A DNA stretch of 64,000 bases from Cristatella mucedo (Eukaryota > Bryozoa > Phylactolaemata > Cristatellidae). Shown piece after piece: positions 22,805-35,451 of this stretch. How positions within the stretch are numbered: position 1 is the stretch's first letter; each line of letters starts with the position of its first letter. Location: contig WPIO01000032.1 of NCBI GenBank assembly GCA_009760855.2, positions 4,200,001 through 4,264,000 of the forward strand. The letters are read 5' to 3'. The translations under genes and the position numbers were made by a program. The notes beneath the pieces were generated by a model. That model was not told the DNA's origin. It did no database searches and saw only the letters and a program-made list of their open reading frames with translations.

Positions 22805-23110
22805 ATACACCAAGGCAATTGCTGCTGCAGCCTAGGAATCTGCAGCTGCAGCAAAAGCAGCCTGAGGCATTAACCCGCAACAGCAGCAACCTCAAGCATC
22901 AGATTCTGCCGAAGCTGCCGAAGCAGAAGCAGCAGCAGCCTTAGGCATCAGCACCAGCAGCTTCAGCAGCAGCCTTAACCGTCATCAGCTGCAGAAGCAG
23001 CCTTAAACATCACCAGCTGCAGCTGCAGCAGAAGCAGTAGCAGCAGCAGGAGTAGCAACACATCAGAATCGGCCGAGGCAGCAGCAGCACTCTGGCATCA
23101 GAAGCAGCTT
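22805..23110. repeat. CAG-rich degenerate minisatellite
   Basis: Interspersed CAGCAG/CTGCAG blocks and a recurring GCAGCCTTAGGCATCAGC-like unit (variants CCTGAGGCATTAACC, CCTTAACCGTCATCAGC, CCTTAAACATCACCAGC). Stops in all plus frames argue against a coding polyglutamine tract. Confidence 0.7.
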
Positions 23111-24640
23111 GTGGTGAGTCATCCTAATGGCAACTGCAGGGACTGCCATTAGGCATACTGGTTGGTAAGTCCTACCTGGTCTGTGGATCTTGGTATTTTA
23201 GCTAGTCAGCTGTTAACTGGTATCCGGCAGGCTTTGTGATTACGTGGTCATACCCGGAGAAGCCAGAAGCATAGGCTAACAGGTGCATTCCAACCATAAC
23301 ATGCTGGTTGTCAGGACTGTACCCTGGGCTTGCCAGAAAACCTACCACCTCGTAGATTTGACCCAAACCTCATCGTAGTCACCAAACATGTTTGCTGGTT
23401 CAACGAAAGGCAGAATGGCTTCTACAAGCTAGAGATTAATCAACATGCTGCATACTCAAGACTCGTTTAGCAATTCATGTCTTTGACAAAACTCAAGACT
23501 TTTCACACTGGCGACATTCCAGCCAGAGGCCTAGTGGACCGTCAGAGAAGAGACGACAGAGCCAGCCACTGCCATGCCTCTGGTATGGCAACAGCAGGCT
23601 CTGTAGCTCAGCCGGCTGTAGTTGGCAGTTCTCTCTGTCTCAGCGGTGTTCTTCGCCTGGAGACTTAGCTGAGACAAGGCAAACTTATGGGCCTTTCCGG
23701 GCATCAGTGAGTAGCAGAGCTTCGTTACCAAAGCTATGCCGTGGCCGGCTATGCCAAGTTCACAATCGATAGTCTCAGTATCACCAGCTGTTCTCCATAT
23801 GTCCAAAGTTCAGTGGGCACTTTGACAGCAGCATCTTTGCAAGAGCACATGCAACTGCCACTTAAGAACAAACAGGACTAGATCAACTTTGGCCTACGGA
23901 ACTAGCAACTGACCTCAGTTAACCAAAGAGCAGCCTCTGCATAGGAGAGCCGCCGTTCACCGTGTACCTCTTGCTCGTAGCTTGCCGGAACCCTGCTGTA
24001 TACGACCAGCTCATGCGTGGCAAGCATTACAGCAGACTCTTTGGCGGAGGGAAGTGCACCAAGTGAGCCTGTGCCTGCTCCAACTTGAACTATCATCTGT
24101 TTGCCAAGTGGTTGGCCGGCTGGCCCTTGCTGCCCAGTAGACAGACTTAAAGGCTAGACAGTGTGGCAGCACCACCTGGAACGACCCTTTAGCTCTCCTA
24201 TGATTGACTGTCTGCGGAAAGGTAAAGGGCATGGCCATCTCGTAGAATTCATCCTGAATGTGCCACGGACATGACTATGTGCATGGTAGACATTGCACAC
24301 CGGATGCATGACATGCAAGCATTAAACCAGACACCAAAGCATCTTCGTGGGCAGTACCAGCAGCTCGTGAGAATGGGCGACATTCTTGGCTGCATTAATG
24401 TAGCATTTAAGCTGCTGCTGCTGCTAAACTAGCTGCATTGGTGCCGGCTGCATGTGTCTAGGACCAACAAAGAAGTCCACAGAAGACACCAAGAGGGCTG
24501 ATGAGCAAATGATCTGATCGAATTTTGGTGCTCAGATGTTTGCCAAGGCAACCAACATCAGAGCAATTGCTTAGTTACAATGATGCGCCAGGTAGCAGAT
24601 CATGTACCCACTGCATGTAAAAAAAATAGTGGCTAGCTGA
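23111..24640. other. Unassigned stretch
   Basis: 1.5 kb with no recognised gene, RNA or element. Confidence 0.55.
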
Positions 24641-24644
24641 TCCA

Positions 24645-24762
24645 ACAGCCTCATTCTTGTAGTGGCAGGAGAGCTTTAACGGCTGCCAAGACCTCTTGAA
24701 GTGGATAATAAAGGATCGCCCGCTGAACGACTCAAACCTGTGACCTGTGCAATGACGAGCGA
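24645..24762 (-). mobile_element. SINE family B copy (minus)
   Basis: On the plus strand, CCAACAGCCTCATTCTTGTA, GGAGAGCTTTAACGGCTGCC and AAAGGATCGCCCGCTGAA are followed by ACTCAAACCTGTGACCTG. This is the reverse of the family B body and B-box. Confidence 0.75.
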
Positions 24763-24764
24763 GT

Positions 24765-24835
24765 AATAATAGTAATAATAATAATAATGCACTTGATAAA
24801 GCGCCCTCGGAGAACTCAATCTCTGTCTAGGCACA
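24765..24835 (-). mobile_element. Short LINE/SINE tail remnant (minus)
   Basis: (TAA)n followed by GCACTTGATAAAGCGCCCTC and GGAGAACTCAATCTCTGTCT, the reverse of the LINE tail hairpin plus (ATT)n. Confidence 0.75.
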
Positions 24836-24974
24836 ACCTTAATATTCAGTTAAGACTCGGGAGCTCTGAGATCCAGAGAAGGAATAGACAGCCTATCCAG
24901 TTTTAGAAGTGTGCCCTCATGCTGATTCTGTTGCAATCATAGACAAAGCATCAGTGGCAGCAAGCTATACTACA

Positions 24975-25070
<96 letters not shown>
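24975..25070. repeat. (AG)n microsatellite
   Basis: About 95 bp of GA, followed by GA-rich sequence to about 25100. Confidence 0.97.
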
Positions 25071-25073
<3 letters not shown>

Positions 25074-25519
25074 GAGAAAGAAAGAGGGGGAGAGAAAGGA
25101 GAACCAGTCTGTCGTGAAAGTCACTGGTTCTTGCATTACGGTCGCCCTCTGAAGCACTGAAGACAACGATTTTGACCAGTGGAAGTCCTTGCCAACATGT
25201 GTCTTATACTGGTGGACCTGGCGTCTCAAAGCATGGCTTATATGGTGCACCCATACATGCAGATATACTGTTGGTAGCAAAGCACGGTGGGAATCAAGAG
25301 TTCGATGCCCAAATAAATATAATATTACAATATTAATATATTATAAAATATTACAATATTACTACATCGTTATAGTAGATCAGTCTAATTCTATAGTAAC
25401 AGCAAGCACCATGTAATTAAACTAAAGATAAGATAATAAGATGCAATACCCAAATAGAGAGAAATCTCTTTCTAAACACGTTACATTGGTAGGGAAAGGG
25501 AGCTTGTCATGTGCTTAGT

Positions 25520-26054
25520 AGTTTTCTTGCTCACTTTTAGGTCACTTCCTCTTTTGGCTCCAGCCTATCTCTCAGATCTACTCCTCCACCAGGCCAAGCA
25601 TCGTACCACCTGCTTTTCGGAATCCAACAGTTTACTGATACCTCGTACAAACCTCAAATCCTTTGGAAACCGTGCATTTAGTTCGTTTGCTACCAAAGCC
25701 TGGAACTCACTCCCGACTTGCATCACAACATACCCAGATTTGACCACATTTAAAAAGAACTTAAAAACACACCTATTTAGGACAGCGTTTAATGGGTCCC
25801 TGTGACTCGTCCTTTATGTGCTTATGAGTGCTGACACTGTGCATGCTGCCACTAACCACACTTGCATGCTGACCCTGTGCATGTCACCCCTAACCATGTT
25901 ATTCATGTTGTTTATCAAGCATGATATTACTCACCATTCAATCGCATTTCCCTTTGCAGCAAATGTAAAGCAACTAGAAAGAGATTGAGTTCTCTGAGGG
26001 CACTTTATCAAGTGCATTACTATTATTATTATTATTATTATTATTATTATCATT
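25520..26054 (+). mobile_element. LINE 3' end with (ATT)n tail (CR1/L2-like, plus)
   Basis: ORF end PLLAPAYLSDLLLHQAKHRT, TNLKSFGNRAFSSFATKAWN, FKKNLKTHLFRTAF, then the stop. The 3' UTR has CATGCTGCCACTAACCACAC and CATGTCACCCCTAACCATG. It ends AGAGATTGAGTTCTCTGAGG and (ATT)n. It is 5' truncated. The homologous plus copy at 32.3-33.0 kb is highly similar. Confidence 0.9.
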
Positions 26055-28065
26055 AGTGATAGCAGGCACTGCCAGCACGAGTAGGTGCACAAAGAACACT
26101 TGTTAATAGACACAGCAACTGCTGTGAAGAGCATGTGCGTTTATGCACATCACCAGCCATAGCATACAACTCACAAGCTCGAAGCCCAAAGACAACTGTC
26201 TGTCTATCACTACGCACGACCAGTTTATGCACTCTAAACTGTTTATTATATAACCCTTGATTACTGTCGCTTTTGCTTCAGGAACCAATGAGAACACTTT
26301 GTTAAAAAGTTTTAACCTTATAAATGTTCCTGTAGTAAGTGCTAAATAGCACTTACTTACACCTTAAAACGTATAGGAAGTGGCCACTACTCTTGGCACA
26401 ATTTGTTTTTGTGAGCCAAACAGTGATAAATCTTATATTTGCTTAATTTCTAAAGTATTGCAGACATTTCATAGGGCCCAAAGTTAGATGTTACATACAA
26501 ATAAAATATCTTTGTATAAAGCACTTTTTCTATGCCTCACAAAAATAAATTCCACTGTAATCAAACTTGAATTGTCATTAAAACATACAATGGTTCATTA
26601 GTATTGTTTCTACCATCAACGTGGATCACTTGAAGAATTCGTTGGTGCATGGTATTTACTGATCAGTTTTTCCATGCTTTAATGCATCATGTCCCTTGTT
26701 AATACTTTCCAGTTATAAATAAATAAATAAATAGCATAAATACACGAGTCTCAAGCCTGCCAGTTCAGATTAGTTCAGGCTGCCCATTGCATACATTCTT
26801 GCATTTTCCTGGGACGACGTGAAAAAGCTGCAAGCATCCGGCCGATGCATTTTGTTATGTTTGCCGTCAGTTTATCAGGGCAGGAAGGAAAAGCTACGAC
26901 ACTGAAGCATCTCTCTTCAGCCTCCGTCTTTTCCTCTGGCTCACTCGGTTCATATCTAAGAGGATTAAAGCAGCATTAAGACCTTGCAGGATGCTTTGAC
27001 GTATGATTAGTTCTCCTGATGCGTTATTGGAGACTTGAAAATGATGACATCATGCCTGCGGGTCTCCGCGATTGCAGGTTTTACCAAGCTTTCCTGCTAT
27101 CAAAGCCTGAAGTACAGCAGCAGGGACCGCGATGCTCACTCACTAACGCTGCCGCTGGAGTGGCCACGGGAGACATGATTATCTGTAGCTATTCAAATCC
27201 AATGCTAGCACTGCACATTAAATCAGGTCTTGTGGAACAATTAATTACAGCACTAGCTAGGCAGTTCACAGTCTTCGAGTATCATCCAAACTTCTTCCAT
27301 AAGCTGTCAGAGGTGCCCGTGTCTCTGTGGGAGGAGGGGAGGGGTCAAAATAAAGATGAAAGTTGAGTGCTACGATTTCCCTAAGAAGCTCATTAGAAAG
27401 GAGAAAACAGCTTGTATGTAGCAGCTTTGGAACAGTTGCTCGGGGCTTCATGGGCAGGCACAAGATGGAAAAATACAAGAAACTCGTTGAAAATAGGCTG
27501 AGAACTACTGCACAATAGAGTGCACGGTGTCCTTATCCTTAATGATAACATTGATAAACTCAAAGAAAAGAGCAAGCCGAGTGCTTCCACTAGAATTTAT
27601 AGGAGTTTGAATGCCACTTCCAAGAACAGCATATTGAGAACATTATGGGAAACTATAGTTAGGGGCTGGTTCGTAAAGGTGATTTACATTATAGTCATAA
27701 GCGTCTAGCAACTAGTCACTTTTAAATATCTCGTGGGTGTTTTTGCATAACTCCAGTATAAATACATTTTAATTATGCTTTCTTGCTTTCATCTGATCAA
27801 ATGTGATCCAAAAGATTCGGCAGTGAAAATTCGTCCGGTTTGTGTTGGAAATGTGCACATTCCAACTATATCACTGTTCTAGACACCAAAGCAAAGTTTT
27901 CCTGGGGAATGATGACCATTGTCTGTACTTTTGAGGTATAGCATTTTGAAGAAATTGCACTTATATACCAAGGATAAAACATTGTATACAGTGAAAATAA
28001 TCCTATGCACTGTCATTATCCAATTTGGGTTTACACGTTTCAACTAGGAAATGAGAGAGACACGC
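26055..28065. other. Unassigned AT-rich stretch
   Basis: 2 kb without a recognised gene. A 115-codon plus ORF (27019-27366) has no domain. A small hairpin lies at 26334-26357. Confidence 0.55.
26334..26357. repeat. Perfect 11-bp inverted repeat, 2-nt loop
   Basis: AGTAAGTGCTA, AA, TAGCACTTACT. The arms are fully complementary. Confidence 0.95.
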
Positions 28066-28067
28066 TA

Positions 28068-28165
28068 GTTAGGGGCATCGTTAGTCTAGTGGTCGCTTCT
28101 CTTGAGTTTGAGCCCTGAGCTTCCAAGTTTAAATTCTGCCGATAGCTTGATTTCTCTAGGGCTAT
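28068..28165 (+). mobile_element. tRNA-derived SINE-like fragment (divergent)
   Basis: The A-box-like TTAGTCTAGTGGTCGCTTC, a weak B-box AAGTTTAAATTCTGCC and GATTTCTCTAGGGCTAT resemble the SINE family A layout at low identity. Confidence 0.4.
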
Positions 28166-30100
28166 GTGACACTGCTTAAACAGAGCTCTCACGGACCATT
28201 TTAGGGCAACCTGGTATAGGGAAGGGTTCACCACAAATAATTAGGCTATCCTGTCTGCCTACAGTTAATTAAGGTCAAATAGAGCGACCCAGTGGGGATG
28301 CCAGAAAGCCGGAAGTACGGAACAATCAAAGCAGTCAAATCATGATTATCAGCATTTGTATCTGACTCCATCGTGTCTTTTGCACCAGTACACGGTATAA
28401 TCTCTGACAAATACCAATCAGGAAAGCCTTGGAGTATCAGCCATCGGTCGATAGGGTTACACTAAAACGATAACCCGAAGCATTGGCAGCTCCTTGGTAT
28501 CGCCCACCTGTCAGGTGAGAGACTTGCTTGTGTGAGAATGACCTCCTGGCTGACATTTCATAATTAGTAATCGGTGCCTGAGCTGGGCAAACTGAACAGA
28601 TGCCACTGGCACGCCCACACTGTTAAGACTATCCGTTGCATGAGAGCCTGTACTGACAGCAAAGACTGCTGCCGGTTTGTGGATTTGCATTTCTGTTATG
28701 TCTTCTCTGCTGCTACTGGTCCAATGAAGCTGGGCTGCACAGGACAGTCTTCGGGCCTGCCCTGTGCAGTCGTGACTACAGCACGTGAGAATGCCTGCAG
28801 TGCCTGAGCGTGGCTCTGTCTCCTTTGAGCTGTACACCTTGCTAGTAGTTGTGCCAGCTGCCTGGCCGTACGAGACCCTTTAGCTTCGACAGCCGGCCGG
28901 TTCATTGTCCGGGAGCGAGCCACGGACCTTCATTGATAGCATATGTACCCTGTGAATCTAGGCATTATCAAGATAGCAAATGCTGGTACTGGCTCCTGAA
29001 ATGCTCTGCAATGTATACCATGATTTCCAAGTAGACACAGGTGCTGTGGACTGCCACCCCTGCTTTTGACTCTTAGGAGCCGTTTGTAGGGTTGATATTT
29101 GCCGTAAACCTTCCTATTGTTACTTGCTGCTGCTGTTTCTTGCACTGTGCAAGTGTCTCCCCCCTCAGTGCCATTGGCATCAGCAGCTGTGACAGGCCTT
29201 GCCAGTTGGATGCAATCGGGCATACCTACGATGCCCACCTAGCCATGGCACAAGAGTCAGCGGCCCACGCTAGAGGAGGCAGCAGCAGGCAGCAACAGCA
29301 GGCGCTGAGCGTGCTCTAGAGAGGCAGCCGGGCTTATCGAGCAACTACCCATTGGGCACCCTCGTACAGAGCTAGCCTGCTGCATGGCTCCCGGGCACTT
29401 GGTCAAACTGGGTCTCGTGTATCTGCACCGTGCGTACCTTGAACCCCAGTGGCCGGGCTGAATGGGTAGCACCCCTTGCCCTCCTGGCCGCCACCAGCGA
29501 CAGGTGAGAAGGGGTTTCGATGTCTAAGCCTTGCCAGCTGGCAGGGGATTGCTGCTGTGTGCACAGCCTGCCGCTGGCAATTGGAGCCCGCGTCCAGTCA
29601 GCACGGCTTGCCCTCTGCAATCCCCCCCCCCTCGGCATCCCAGCCAGATCCTGTAGGTATGCAACAGCAGACTTCGGCTCCCCGACCGGATGAGCTAAAG
29701 AGCTGGCAGCAGTCGGTCTGCAGCTGCCAACCACCAGGCTACCGACTTCCCGATAGCCTCGCCCTGGCTAGTCCCTGCAAACCCTCCCACGTCTGATTAT
29801 TTTTCCCACTCATTATCTTCCGAGTAGAAGTCATGACTCACAGCTGTCAGAACCAGGACGTGCTGTCATGCCTGTGGGCGGGCTCCCATTTAGCATGCAT
29901 CCCAAGTCTGAGGCTTGTATCCCTATGCATGCCTACCACCCACCACCCCACCACCAGTCTGTTCAGTCCTCCCTCCTAAGACAATAGGCCAGCCAGCAAT
30001 TTCACAATACAATCCTGCCCAAGGTCTATCGAGCTTCCATCAGGCAAGCAGGTGACCACACTGGAGCCCGAACAGTCGGTCTATTCTTCGGATGCTTTTG
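28166..30100. other. Unassigned, GC-richer stretch
   Basis: Many short ORFs on both strands, none with a recognised domain. A C10 run lies at 29622-29631. Confidence 0.55.
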
Positions 30101-30148
30101 TCTCCGGCTGGCAAATAAGGGAGGCTAGCAGCTGCATTGGTGCTAGAG

Positions 30149-30345
30149 CAGCAGCAGCAGCAGCAGCCCTCGAAGCCCCAGCAGCCCTGTTGCATCCCTA
30201 CTCTGCAGTGTTGCTGCTCCTCTCACTGCTCTCCAACTAGAACTGGCTGCTGCTAATGCTGCTGCTACCTCACTTGCTGCTGCTGCTGCTAATGCTGCTG
30301 CTAATGCTGCTGCTAATGCTGCTGCTACCCACTGCTGCTGCTACC
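30149..30345. repeat. (GCA)n and (GCTGCTAAT)n repeats
   Basis: AGCAGCAGCAGCAGCAGC (about 30149-30166) is followed by CTGCTGCTAATG units repeated several times from 30245 to 30330. Confidence 0.9.
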
Positions 30346-30628
30346 TCACTTTCCCTAGTATCTGCCTCTCATGGAGTCTGTGTGGTGCCAGAATTGTAAA
30401 TTGGCATGCCTTGTTTGATGGAACTGCACAACTCCTTAAGACTTATTACACCACCCAAAGTGGTGCAAGCACTTAAGGATGTAGTGGATTACTCTTCCTT
30501 CCCTAAGCAATACTTTGGCCTTTTTTCATCGGTAAGTCATCTAAACCGGTCCACTTCCAATGGTCGAGCTCTTTGTAAATAAGATACTCGCCGCCACCAC
30601 CTGCTCCTTCACCCTGCACTGCTGCAAC

Positions 30629-30634
<6 letters not shown>

Positions 30635-30694
<60 letters not shown>
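30635..30694. repeat. (CT)n microsatellite
   Basis: 60 bp of CT. Confidence 0.97.
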
Positions 30695-30696
<2 letters not shown>

Positions 30697-30803
30697 CTTT
30701 CTATCCCCAAACTGTAGCTTCATTCCCCACCTGCCTCTTAATTTCTTGATCTGTCTCACTCTTACAGTTTCAGCCTAATTAGTCTGGCTGCCTGTTTTCC
30801 TTG

Positions 30804-30810
<7 letters not shown>

Positions 30811-30865
<55 letters not shown>

Positions 30866-30892
30866 CTCGCTCTCGCTCTCGCTCTCGCTCTC
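30811..30892. repeat. (TC)n followed by (TCGCTC)n
   Basis: About 52 bp of TC passes into five TCGCTC hexamers. Confidence 0.97.
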
Positions 30893-31975
30893 CCTCCCTC
30901 TCCCAGAGCAGCAGGCATTATAGAGGGATGTATTGTTATGTTCAGTGAGAGCAATTGGGAGAGGGGCAGAGCTGCATTCCTTAAATTACCAGGAAAGGGA
31001 ATGCCCAGGGCATAGGTGAGGAGAGAAGAATAGCTTTCAAAAGCAATATTGGATTCCTGAGTGGGCATGGGATGGGCCTAATTTCTTTTTCTAAAGCTGC
31101 TTAAGGAGTCTGGTTGACACAGCCACAAGAGATATGGCATTGTGTCCCCAGCAGCCATCCTGTGGCTGGTCGCCCAACATTGCCTTAGCCAGCCAGCCAG
31201 CTGCTGACAGATGCACAGCTCAAAACTCTTTCTTGAGCCAGGAGGTTGCATTCTTATAATGTGCTCACGAGACGGATTTTGGTCGATGGAAATGTAAGCC
31301 ATAGCTGGTACTCAGACTAAAGGGAAGCACCTTGCCAGTACCAGCTGCATCTCGGGGGGGGGGGATAATTGGCATGTTGTCAGGCCTACCGTTATGCACC
31401 AGAGATCTTCACTGGTCTGGTTTCCCAAATCCAGCCCTGGTGCATTACTGATAAGCAGCCTTTCTGTGAGACTCGTTGCCGATCAGCTGTGACCAAATAG
31501 TGGTCCTCCAAGGACATGCCACTTGTCACATCATGACACCTGTCATGTCGTAATGGGGCTCCGGCTTCACTTCGAAGAGCCCTCTTTCAGGATGACACAG
31601 CAATACATATGAAAGGCCCTACTCCACTGAACTTGCTTACTGTGGTTTAGTGGTAGAATCCTATCTGGCCTTGGTAGGACGCCCGTAGTGACAACGTTCC
31701 AACTTTTGAGACATGACTTCAGCTCATTATAAGGCCATGTGTAGCCAGGATCAAGCCAGTGAGGGGTTCAGACCACGGTTTAGCCAGATTAAGCCTCTCG
31801 CAGGTGTTGAAGGACCTGAAAGCAGAGTAGGTCCAAGGGTAGCTACTGCCATTTAGCACTTTTTTTCTTCCTTGTACTCGTGCCATCAAGCCTATGAACA
31901 AGTGAACAAGCTTTTTTTTCTCCTAAGCCACCGACTGTGATTCTCCACAGTTAAAGAGTATTGCTTTCCATAATA
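30893..31975. other. Unassigned stretch
   Basis: No gene recognised. A G11 run lies at 31354-31364. A tRNA-Gly-like GGTTTAGTGGTAGAATCC at about 31645 lacks a B-box. Confidence 0.55.
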
Positions 31976-31977
31976 TG

Positions 31978-32320
31978 AAATATAATAATATTGGTTATAA
32001 ATTTGTGTGGTGCTCTCGAAGAACTTAATCTTTCTCTGGGCACTGAATATATGCTGAAAAGGAAGTGTGACCATATGATTAGTGGCAATAAGCATGGTGT
32101 CATCATGCATACCATGATTATTGGTAGCATGCATGGTGTCAGCACGAATAAGCACAAGGATCCATCGAATGTTGTGCGGAACAGGTGTGTCGTGTAGCTT
32201 CCTTGTAATTTCAACAAGTTATGATATGTCGTGATGAGTCATGTGTGAGTTTCAGGCTTTGGGAGCACACGAAAACTAAAGGCACTGTCACCAATGGATT
32301 TGGGGTTGGTTCGAGGCCTA
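31978..32320 (-). mobile_element. LINE 3' end (minus)
   Basis: Starts with an AT-rich tail, then the reverse of the LINE tail (GAAGAACTTAATCTTTCTCT), repeated ATTAGTGG/CATGGTGTCAGCACG 3' UTR text and a remnant of the ORF end towards 32300. It faces away from the plus copy that begins near 32340. Confidence 0.78.
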
Positions 32321-32339
32321 TCTAGACTAATTGAGTCAG

Positions 32340-32990
32340 AAGAGCAGGTGCTAGATATATGCAATCAGGCTGGTGCAAAACTCCGCAGCTAGGCTTGTCT
32401 GTCGTGAGCAATCTCGCCGACCTGCACTGGCTACCAGTCAAGCAACGGATTGACTTCAAGGTTTTGTCGCTCACTTTTAGGTCACTTCGTTCTTTGGCTC
32501 CAGCCTATCTCTCAGATCTACTCCCCCACCAGGCCAAGCAGCGTACCACCTGCTTTTTGGAATCCAACAGTTTACCATTACCTCTTACAAACCTCAAATC
32601 CTTTCAAGACCGTGCATTTACATCGTTCGCTCCCAAAGCCTGGAACTCCCTCCAGACTTGCGTCAGAACGTCCTCTGACCTGACCACATTTAAAAAGAAC
32701 TTTAAAACAGACCTTTATAGGACAGCATTTAGTGGATCCCTGCAATTCGTCCTTCATGTGCTTGTGCGTGCTGACACTGTGCATGCTGCCACTAACCACA
32801 CTGGCATGCTGACCCTGTACATGTCACCCCTAACCATGTTAGTTATGTTGTTTATCAAGCATGATATTACTCACCATTCAATTGCATTTCTCTTTGCAGC
32901 AAATGTAAAGCACCTAGAAAGAGAGTGGGTTCTCTGAGGTCGCTTTATCGAGGTCATTATTATTATTATTATCATTATTATTATGATTAG
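32340..32990 (+). mobile_element. LINE 3' end with (ATT)n tail (plus)
   Basis: A long ORF end covers SNLADLHWLPVKQRIDFKVL, SLRSLAPAYLSDLLPHQAKQ and TSFAPKAWNSLQTC up to FKKNFKTDLYRTAFSGSL. The 3' UTR matches the 25.5-kb copy, with GAGAGTGGGTTCTCTGAGG and (ATT)n. It is 5' truncated. Confidence 0.9.
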
Positions 32991-32994
32991 GACC

Positions 32995-33525
32995 AACTAT
33001 AGAGCCCAGTAGGGTACCCCATAGTTAAGAGGCTGCTGAGGTGATTGGTGGCTGCTGACATCGATGCTTTGGAGTCTCCCACTGAGATAGGACCTAAATC
33101 ATTGCAAAGCATTGCCAATCGTGACTCGGCGATATAAGAGGCACTCGAGAAGAATCCTGGGGATCAATAGTATCAAATTCTGCCGAAAGATCAAGTAAAA
33201 CAAGCAGAAATGCTTTACTTAAGTCTGAACTCCTTAGCAGGTCGATATATGCCGAATCAAAGCTAACTCCGTGGAGTGATTAAGGTTCTAAAACCAGACC
33301 GAAACTTACTAGGTTTAACCCATTGCTGTAAGAGTTTGGCTGGTCTGGCACGACTAGTTCCAGTGTCTTTGATAGAAACGGCAGTTGGGAGAGAACTGGG
33401 CAGAACTTGCTTCCGCTCTCCTGGTCTAGTGATGCCTTCTTAATGAGTGACCTGACAACAGTCTTTTTAGAAGGTGCATGGACAAGACCTGAGAGTAGTG
33501 GTATATTTATCATGTTACTACTTCA
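32995..33525 (-). mobile_element. LINE reverse transcriptase N-terminal fragment (minus)
   Basis: Minus reading KTVVRSLIKKASLDQESGSK, then FCPVLSQLPFLSKTLELVV, then KAFLLVLLDLSAEFDTID. These are RT motifs 1-3 of CR1/L2-type LINEs. Stop codons interrupt it. It begins next to the (ATT)n tail of the preceding copy. Confidence 0.85.
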
Positions 33526-33608
33526 TTGCAGTAGCAGATCTATGGATTGCAGAAGGAGAACGGTGGGTGTTGGGTCTTCAAAGATGAGCCACCCTGAATT
33601 GCGATTTT

Positions 33609-33610
<2 letters not shown>

Positions 33611-33652
<42 letters not shown>

Positions 33653-33935
33653 GTCCGCGCACCCACACACGCGTCCGCGCACCCACACACGCGTCCGCGC
33701 ACCCACACACGTGCATGCACACACACGTATGCACACACATTCAAGCACACACATTCAAGCACACACATGCATGCACACACATGCTCACACTCACATACAT
33801 AAGCATACATGCACACCCACTGTAGGCATGCATAACACGTGCGCGCACACACACACACACACACGTGTACTCGCTCACACATAAGCACATGTGCACGCAC
33901 ACACACACACACACACAAGCACGGGCGTGCGCGCA
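33611..33935. repeat. Compound (CA)n repeat with a 20-bp tandem unit
   Basis: (CA)20 is followed by three perfect copies of GCGTCCGCGCACCCACACAC (33651-33710), then interrupted CA-rich DNA with CGCGCA patches. ORFs over it are artefacts. Confidence 0.96.
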
Positions 33936-35450
33936 CAGACACATACATACAGACACAGGCACAGGGGCTCTACTAAAGAGCAAGCTGTGTATGGGGACTA
34001 ACCGCGGTGCGCATGCGATGCGTGCGATCAGCAAAGTTTCTTGAAATGTCCTGCATCCAAACATCTAGCACCCAAAGACACCATGCTTGCTGCAAGCCAA
34101 ATGAAGCAGAACAAGATTGCAGCCACTAGTGCTGTTGCTGAGCGGTGGCCATGAAGCTGTTATGCCAGATGGGGAATCAATCGGTTGGCAGACAGATATA
34201 GCAAGCATGCTTTGGCCTTATGAGCTGCTCTTTGAGCCAGCTGAATTAGTTGAAAGTGAATCGCATCACTCAGGTGCAGAGCCAGTGCAGTATCGGTGCA
34301 ACTGTGATTAGCAGAGCTCCGCGAATGCAGAACCTCCAACAAGTGCTAGATTTCGGGAAGAGTTTGAGCTTGTGAGGCCACGTGGTCGTACCTATAAGGC
34401 AGTGCAGCATGAATGCCGGCTGCACATGCTCATTCACCTGGTTGCATATCATTCGCTTTAGGTATTTTGGAATGCATTCGGCCAAGAATTAGTCATTGAA
34501 CTGCTGAGCTGGCCGTAGGGGGGGGGGGCTATTGGGCAGCTTTGAATGCAGGCTGCTCTTAAAGTCGACCCATAGCATGCAAGTGTACCAGTGGACAGGC
34601 AGCTAGGGTGAGCTTCCATTCCGAAGCCACGTTGCCCAGGAATTGGCATGTCTGTCAGTAGTACCAGGCACAGTATGACTTGCTGTCTGCAGAGCAGGCA
34701 AACAGAGCCATACTCAGCCCGCCAGGTCGTGCAGGGGCGGCAGACCACAAGCTGAGATTCGGTGCAGAGACCCAGTGGCAGGACCTTCTGCCAGCTAACT
34801 AGCGTCAATGCTTTGCAAGATACGACCCCAGGCTGAGCTCTGTCATATCATCATTTCTTTTGCGTATTTATATCGAGGCATGCAAATGTCAGTAAGATTC
34901 TGCACTACGTGGCCTATTTGCAAGCATGGTATGGGCCACGGGTACTAGATGATTGCCCAACAGGTCTGACACAAGACTAGTTTGATTCATCGAAAGCACT
35001 CAACGATCTGAAATTCTGGCAGTAGCAGGCTTCCACCAGGGTGCATATAAATGTTTACTTTATTGTTATCTTTGGCTATTATTAGTAGTACTGTCAGTAG
35101 TAGTGACTAAAGCTTCAGAGCTATGCTGGTGTGGCTGCAAGATGCACCGATCATCTTAAATATCCTCTCCTTGCTACTCTGACTGCTCGGTTGCTCTTGT
35201 CACCCTGCGATTTTTACTGGCCTCTTCACATGGTCTCATGCGACCATACGGTACAACTTTATGAATAGCTAGATTGCACGAAGTTGGTAACATGAGCTAG
35301 GTGCATAGACAGCTCTGGATGTACCGTAGCAATGCCCTCTTGAGATTGTATCGCCTTAAGGTCACTGGTAGACCATGTGCTGCCTCCGGACTCTGTTCAA
35401 CAGCCATCTCCTGATTCTACTCCATCTCATTTTCCCAAACGTGGTCCCAA
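33936..35450. other. Unassigned stretch
   Basis: No recognised gene. A G11 run lies at 34518-34528. Confidence 0.55.
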
Positions 35451-35451
35451 A

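Noticed and set aside
27019-27366. 115-codon plus ORF as a gene
   Set aside because: No domain and no splice or promoter support; length is plausible by chance.
31640-31700. tRNA-Gly gene
   Set aside because: Only the D-arm/A-box text is tRNA-like; no B-box, T-arm or closing acceptor stem.
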